Source: Nanobdellota archaeon (GTDB lineage Archaea; Nanobdellota; Nanobdellia; SCGC-AAA011-G17; ARS1403). Taken from it: a DNA stretch of 7,166 nucleotides. The translations under genes were made by a program, and so were the position numbers. The notes under the pieces are model-generated. The model was not told where the DNA came from. It saw nothing but the letters and a program-made list of their open reading frames with translations, and did no database searches. This document shows positions 5,454-7,166 of the stretch, piece by piece. Every line of letters begins with the position of its first letter. Position 1 is the first letter of the stretch. The stretch lies in contig NZCU01000010.1 of NCBI GenBank assembly GCA_002688395.1, positions 1 through 7,166 of the forward strand, read 5' to 3'.

Positions 5454-7079
5454 TTACATACCCATTCCTGGTGGCATCCCCATTCCAGGAGGTGGCATTC
5501 CAGCATCTTTTCCATTACCACTGCCCGCAATAACATCATCAATTCTTAATATTAATTCAGTAACTTCTGAAGCACTTTTAACAGCTTGTGTTTTAATTTT
5601 AAGAGGCTCTAATACACCTTCTTTCCAACTATCAACAACTTTACCTTTAAACACATCAATACCCATCCATTTTCCACCTTTTTCATGAGAGCTTTTTAAT
5701 TCTGTCATCATATCAATAGGATCTAATCCAGCATTCTCAGCTAAAGTTCTTGGAATAACTTCCAAAGCATCAGCAAAAGCTAAAACAGCTAATTGTTCTC
5801 TTCCACTTAACTTCCCACTATATTCTCTTAATTGTTTAGCAACTTCAACTTCTATAGCACCTCCACCAGCAACTATCTTCCCATCAACTAAAGCAGCATT
5901 TACATCACCTAAAGCATCTGTAATTGCTCTTTCAACTTCATCAACAACATGTTTACTTCCACCTTTAACTAAAATAGTAACAGCTTTTGGATTTCTACAT
6001 TCCCTAACATAAGTCATTTCTTCATCACCAATTTTTAACTCTTCAACAACACCAGCATAACCTAAATCATTTTCACTTAACTCACTAATATTACTAACAA
6101 CTTTTCCACCAGTAGCTCTAGCTAATTTATCCATATCACTTTTCTTAACTCTTCTAAGAGCATATATTCCTTGCTTTGCTAAAAAATATTGAGCAACATC
6201 ATCTATCCCTTTCTGAGAAATAACAACTTTAGCTTTACTTTTAACAATACTATCAACCATTTTTTTAAGCATCTCTTCTTCTTTATCTAAAAATCCTTGT
6301 AACTGCTCAGGATCATTAATATTAACTTTAGCATCTGTTTCAGTACTTTTAACCTCGACAGCAGCATCCAATAATGCAATTTTAGCTTTCTCCACTTTAC
6401 TAGGCATAGAAGAATGAACTCTTTCTTTATCTAATACAATTCCTCTTATCAATTCACTATCTTGTATTCCTCCACCAACTTTTTTCTCTACTTTAATATC
6501 ATCTAAATTAACTACATTTTCTTCAGAAATTTCTTTAACAGCTTTAACAATTATCTCAGCTAAAACTTCTTTAGCATTCTCAGCACCTTTTCCAGTCATA
6601 GCAGTAATTGCGATTTGTTTTAACAACTTATCATCTTTTCCATCTATTTTCTCTCCTAATTTATCTAAAATACTATGAACTTTTTCAGCACTTAATCTAT
6701 AACCTTTAGTGATAACAGTAGGATGTATATTTCTATCAATTAAATCTTCAGCATTTTTTAATAATTCACCAGCTAAAACTACTGCAGTAGTAGTACCATC
6801 TCCAATTTCATCCTCTTGAGTTTTAGCAACCTCAACAATCATCTTAGCAGCAGGATGTTCTATTTGCATTTCTTCTAATATAGTAACTCCATCATTAGAA
6901 ACAATAACATCTCCTAAATTATCAACTAACATTTTATCCATTCCTTTAGGGCCTAATGTAGTTCTAACTGTTTCAGCAACAGCTTTAGCAGCCATTATAT
7001 TGTTTTTTTGCGCATCTCTACCAGTAGTTCTTTGACTTCCTTCCGGCAAGATAAAAATTGGTTGTACATTATTGCTCAT
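5454..7079 (-). CDS. ths: Thermosome subunit (group II chaperonin)
   Basis: This 541-residue subunit belongs to the double-ring archaeal chaperonin, which encloses unfolded proteins and releases them through ATP-driven lid closure in the cytoplasm. The equatorial ATP site shows TLGPKGMDKM (41-50), NDGVTIL (62-68) and GDGTTT (93-98). A second equatorial segment has the conserved Asp388 in ERAITDALGDV and GGGAIEVE (405-412). Between them lie the intermediate and apical domains, including the built-in lid: KSTETDAK followed by NDPEQLQGFLDKEEEML (244-270). This segment marks group II and excludes GroEL. Length is normal. The C-terminus is a Met/Gly/Pro tail (527-541) with PPGMGM twice, projecting into the chamber in known structures. 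ATG 7079 is preceded by AGGGGAT. It leads an operon with a 109-residue protein whose start is one base past its stop. One copy is visible; alpha or beta identity cannot be assigned. Confidence 0.97.
   Translation of the reverse strand: MSNNVQPIFILPEGSQRTTGRDAQKNNIMAAKAVAETVRTTLGPKGMDKMLVDNLGDVIVSNDGVTILEEMQIEHPAAKMIVEVAKTQEDEIGDGTTTAVVLAGELLKNAEDLIDRNIHPTVITKGYRLSAEKVHSILDKLGEKIDGKDDKLLKQIAITAMTGKGAENAKEVLAEIIVKAVKEISEENVVNLDDIKVEKKVGGGIQDSELIRGIVLDKERVHSSMPSKVEKAKIALLDAAVEVKSTETDAKVNINDPEQLQGFLDKEEEMLKKMVDSIVKSKAKVVISQKGIDDVAQYFLAKQGIYALRRVKKSDMDKLARATGGKVVSNISELSENDLGYAGVVEELKIGDEEMTYVRECRNPKAVTILVKGGSKHVVDEVERAITDALGDVNAALVDGKIVAGGGAIEVEVAKQLREYSGKLSGREQLAVLAFADALEVIPRTLAENAGLDPIDMMTELKSSHEKGGKWMGIDVFKGKVVDSWKEGVLEPLKIKTQAVKSASEVTELILRIDDVIAGSGNGKDAGMPPPGMGMPPGMGM
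5457..5501 (-). repeat. GMPP(P)GMGM repeat coding for the thermosome tail
   Basis: The last 15 codons encode GMPPPGMG followed by MPPGMGM, a short imperfect tandem repeat clearly richer in G/C than the rest of the gene. Met/Gly-rich tails are normal for chaperonins, though this one has more Pro than the usual GGM repeats. It ends just before the start of the next gene. Confidence 0.6.
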
Positions 7080-7166
7080 TTTAATCCCCTATAAGATACA
7101 TTCTAAAATTAGCCATTTTTAAAGCTTTCTACTATTTTTCGTGAACGTTTTTCTAAAAGGTTCAAA
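7080..7166 (-). promoter_or_regulatory. Thermosome promoter and 5' region
   Basis: On the minus strand CTTTAAAAA (7115-7123), preceded by purine-rich AGAAAG, is the best TATA/BRE candidate and lies about 40 bases before the start. Initiation about 26 bases on would leave a leader near 13 bases carrying AGGGGAT (7084-7090), a fair Shine-Dalgarno with 4 bases to the ATG. Upstream, CGTTCACG (7140-7147) is a short CGT-N2-ACG inverted repeat. It could be part of an operator, but I cannot match it to a known heat-shock regulator site. No gene is recognisable in the last 87 bases. Confidence 0.45.

Noticed and set aside
5453..5542. Upstream in-frame extension of the small gene (30 extra residues)
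   Set aside because: It would be the thermosome tail read in another frame, giving an odd Met/Cys/His/Trp-rich leader. The ATG at 5452, one base after the thermosome stop, is the natural start.

Overview
This is AT-rich DNA from an archaeon. The evidence is a group II chaperonin (thermosome) with a GMGM tail, an archaeal-type tryptophanyl-tRNA synthetase, a pilin-like protein with a class III signal peptide, TATA-type promoters about 25 bases ahead of leaderless starts, and GAGGTGA/GGTGA ribosome-binding sites. The small secreted proteins, including one with a Cys-DGT-YGSC-type motif, and the very compact gene spacing suggest a DPANN lineage (Woesearchaeota/Pacearchaeota-like). That placement is inference, because no rRNA is present.

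Left block (1-1435, minus strand): three small cell-surface genes. Transcribed right to left, the first is a Cys-rich secreted protein (941-1435). Its C-terminal membrane anchor is present in the DNA but lies in the -1 frame (825-961). The anchor frame ends in an ATGA overlap with the second gene, a pilin/archaellin-like protein (334-828). The third gene, a signal-peptide protein (1-281), has its own TATA box and runs off the left edge.

Middle block (1516-3994, plus strand): an ABC exporter divergent from the surface genes across an 80-base shared promoter region. An ATPase overlaps by 8 bases a six-helix ABC-2 permease that carries a roughly 265-residue extracytoplasmic domain. Exporter and surface genes may be functionally linked, but only their adjacency shows it.

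Right block (4027-7079): trpS on the plus strand has its own leaderless promoter and converges, with an 8-base overlap, on a minus-strand operon. That operon encodes the thermosome subunit followed directly by a 109-residue acidic protein that I do not recognise. Each transcript appears to end at oligo-T runs lying inside the opposite gene.

No rRNA, tRNA, CRISPR array or insertion sequence was seen, and no gene-free stretch exceeds 300 bases. The points most worth checking are the displaced membrane anchor, the thermosome-linked small protein, the large-ectodomain exporter beside surface genes, and the terminators embedded in coding sequence.
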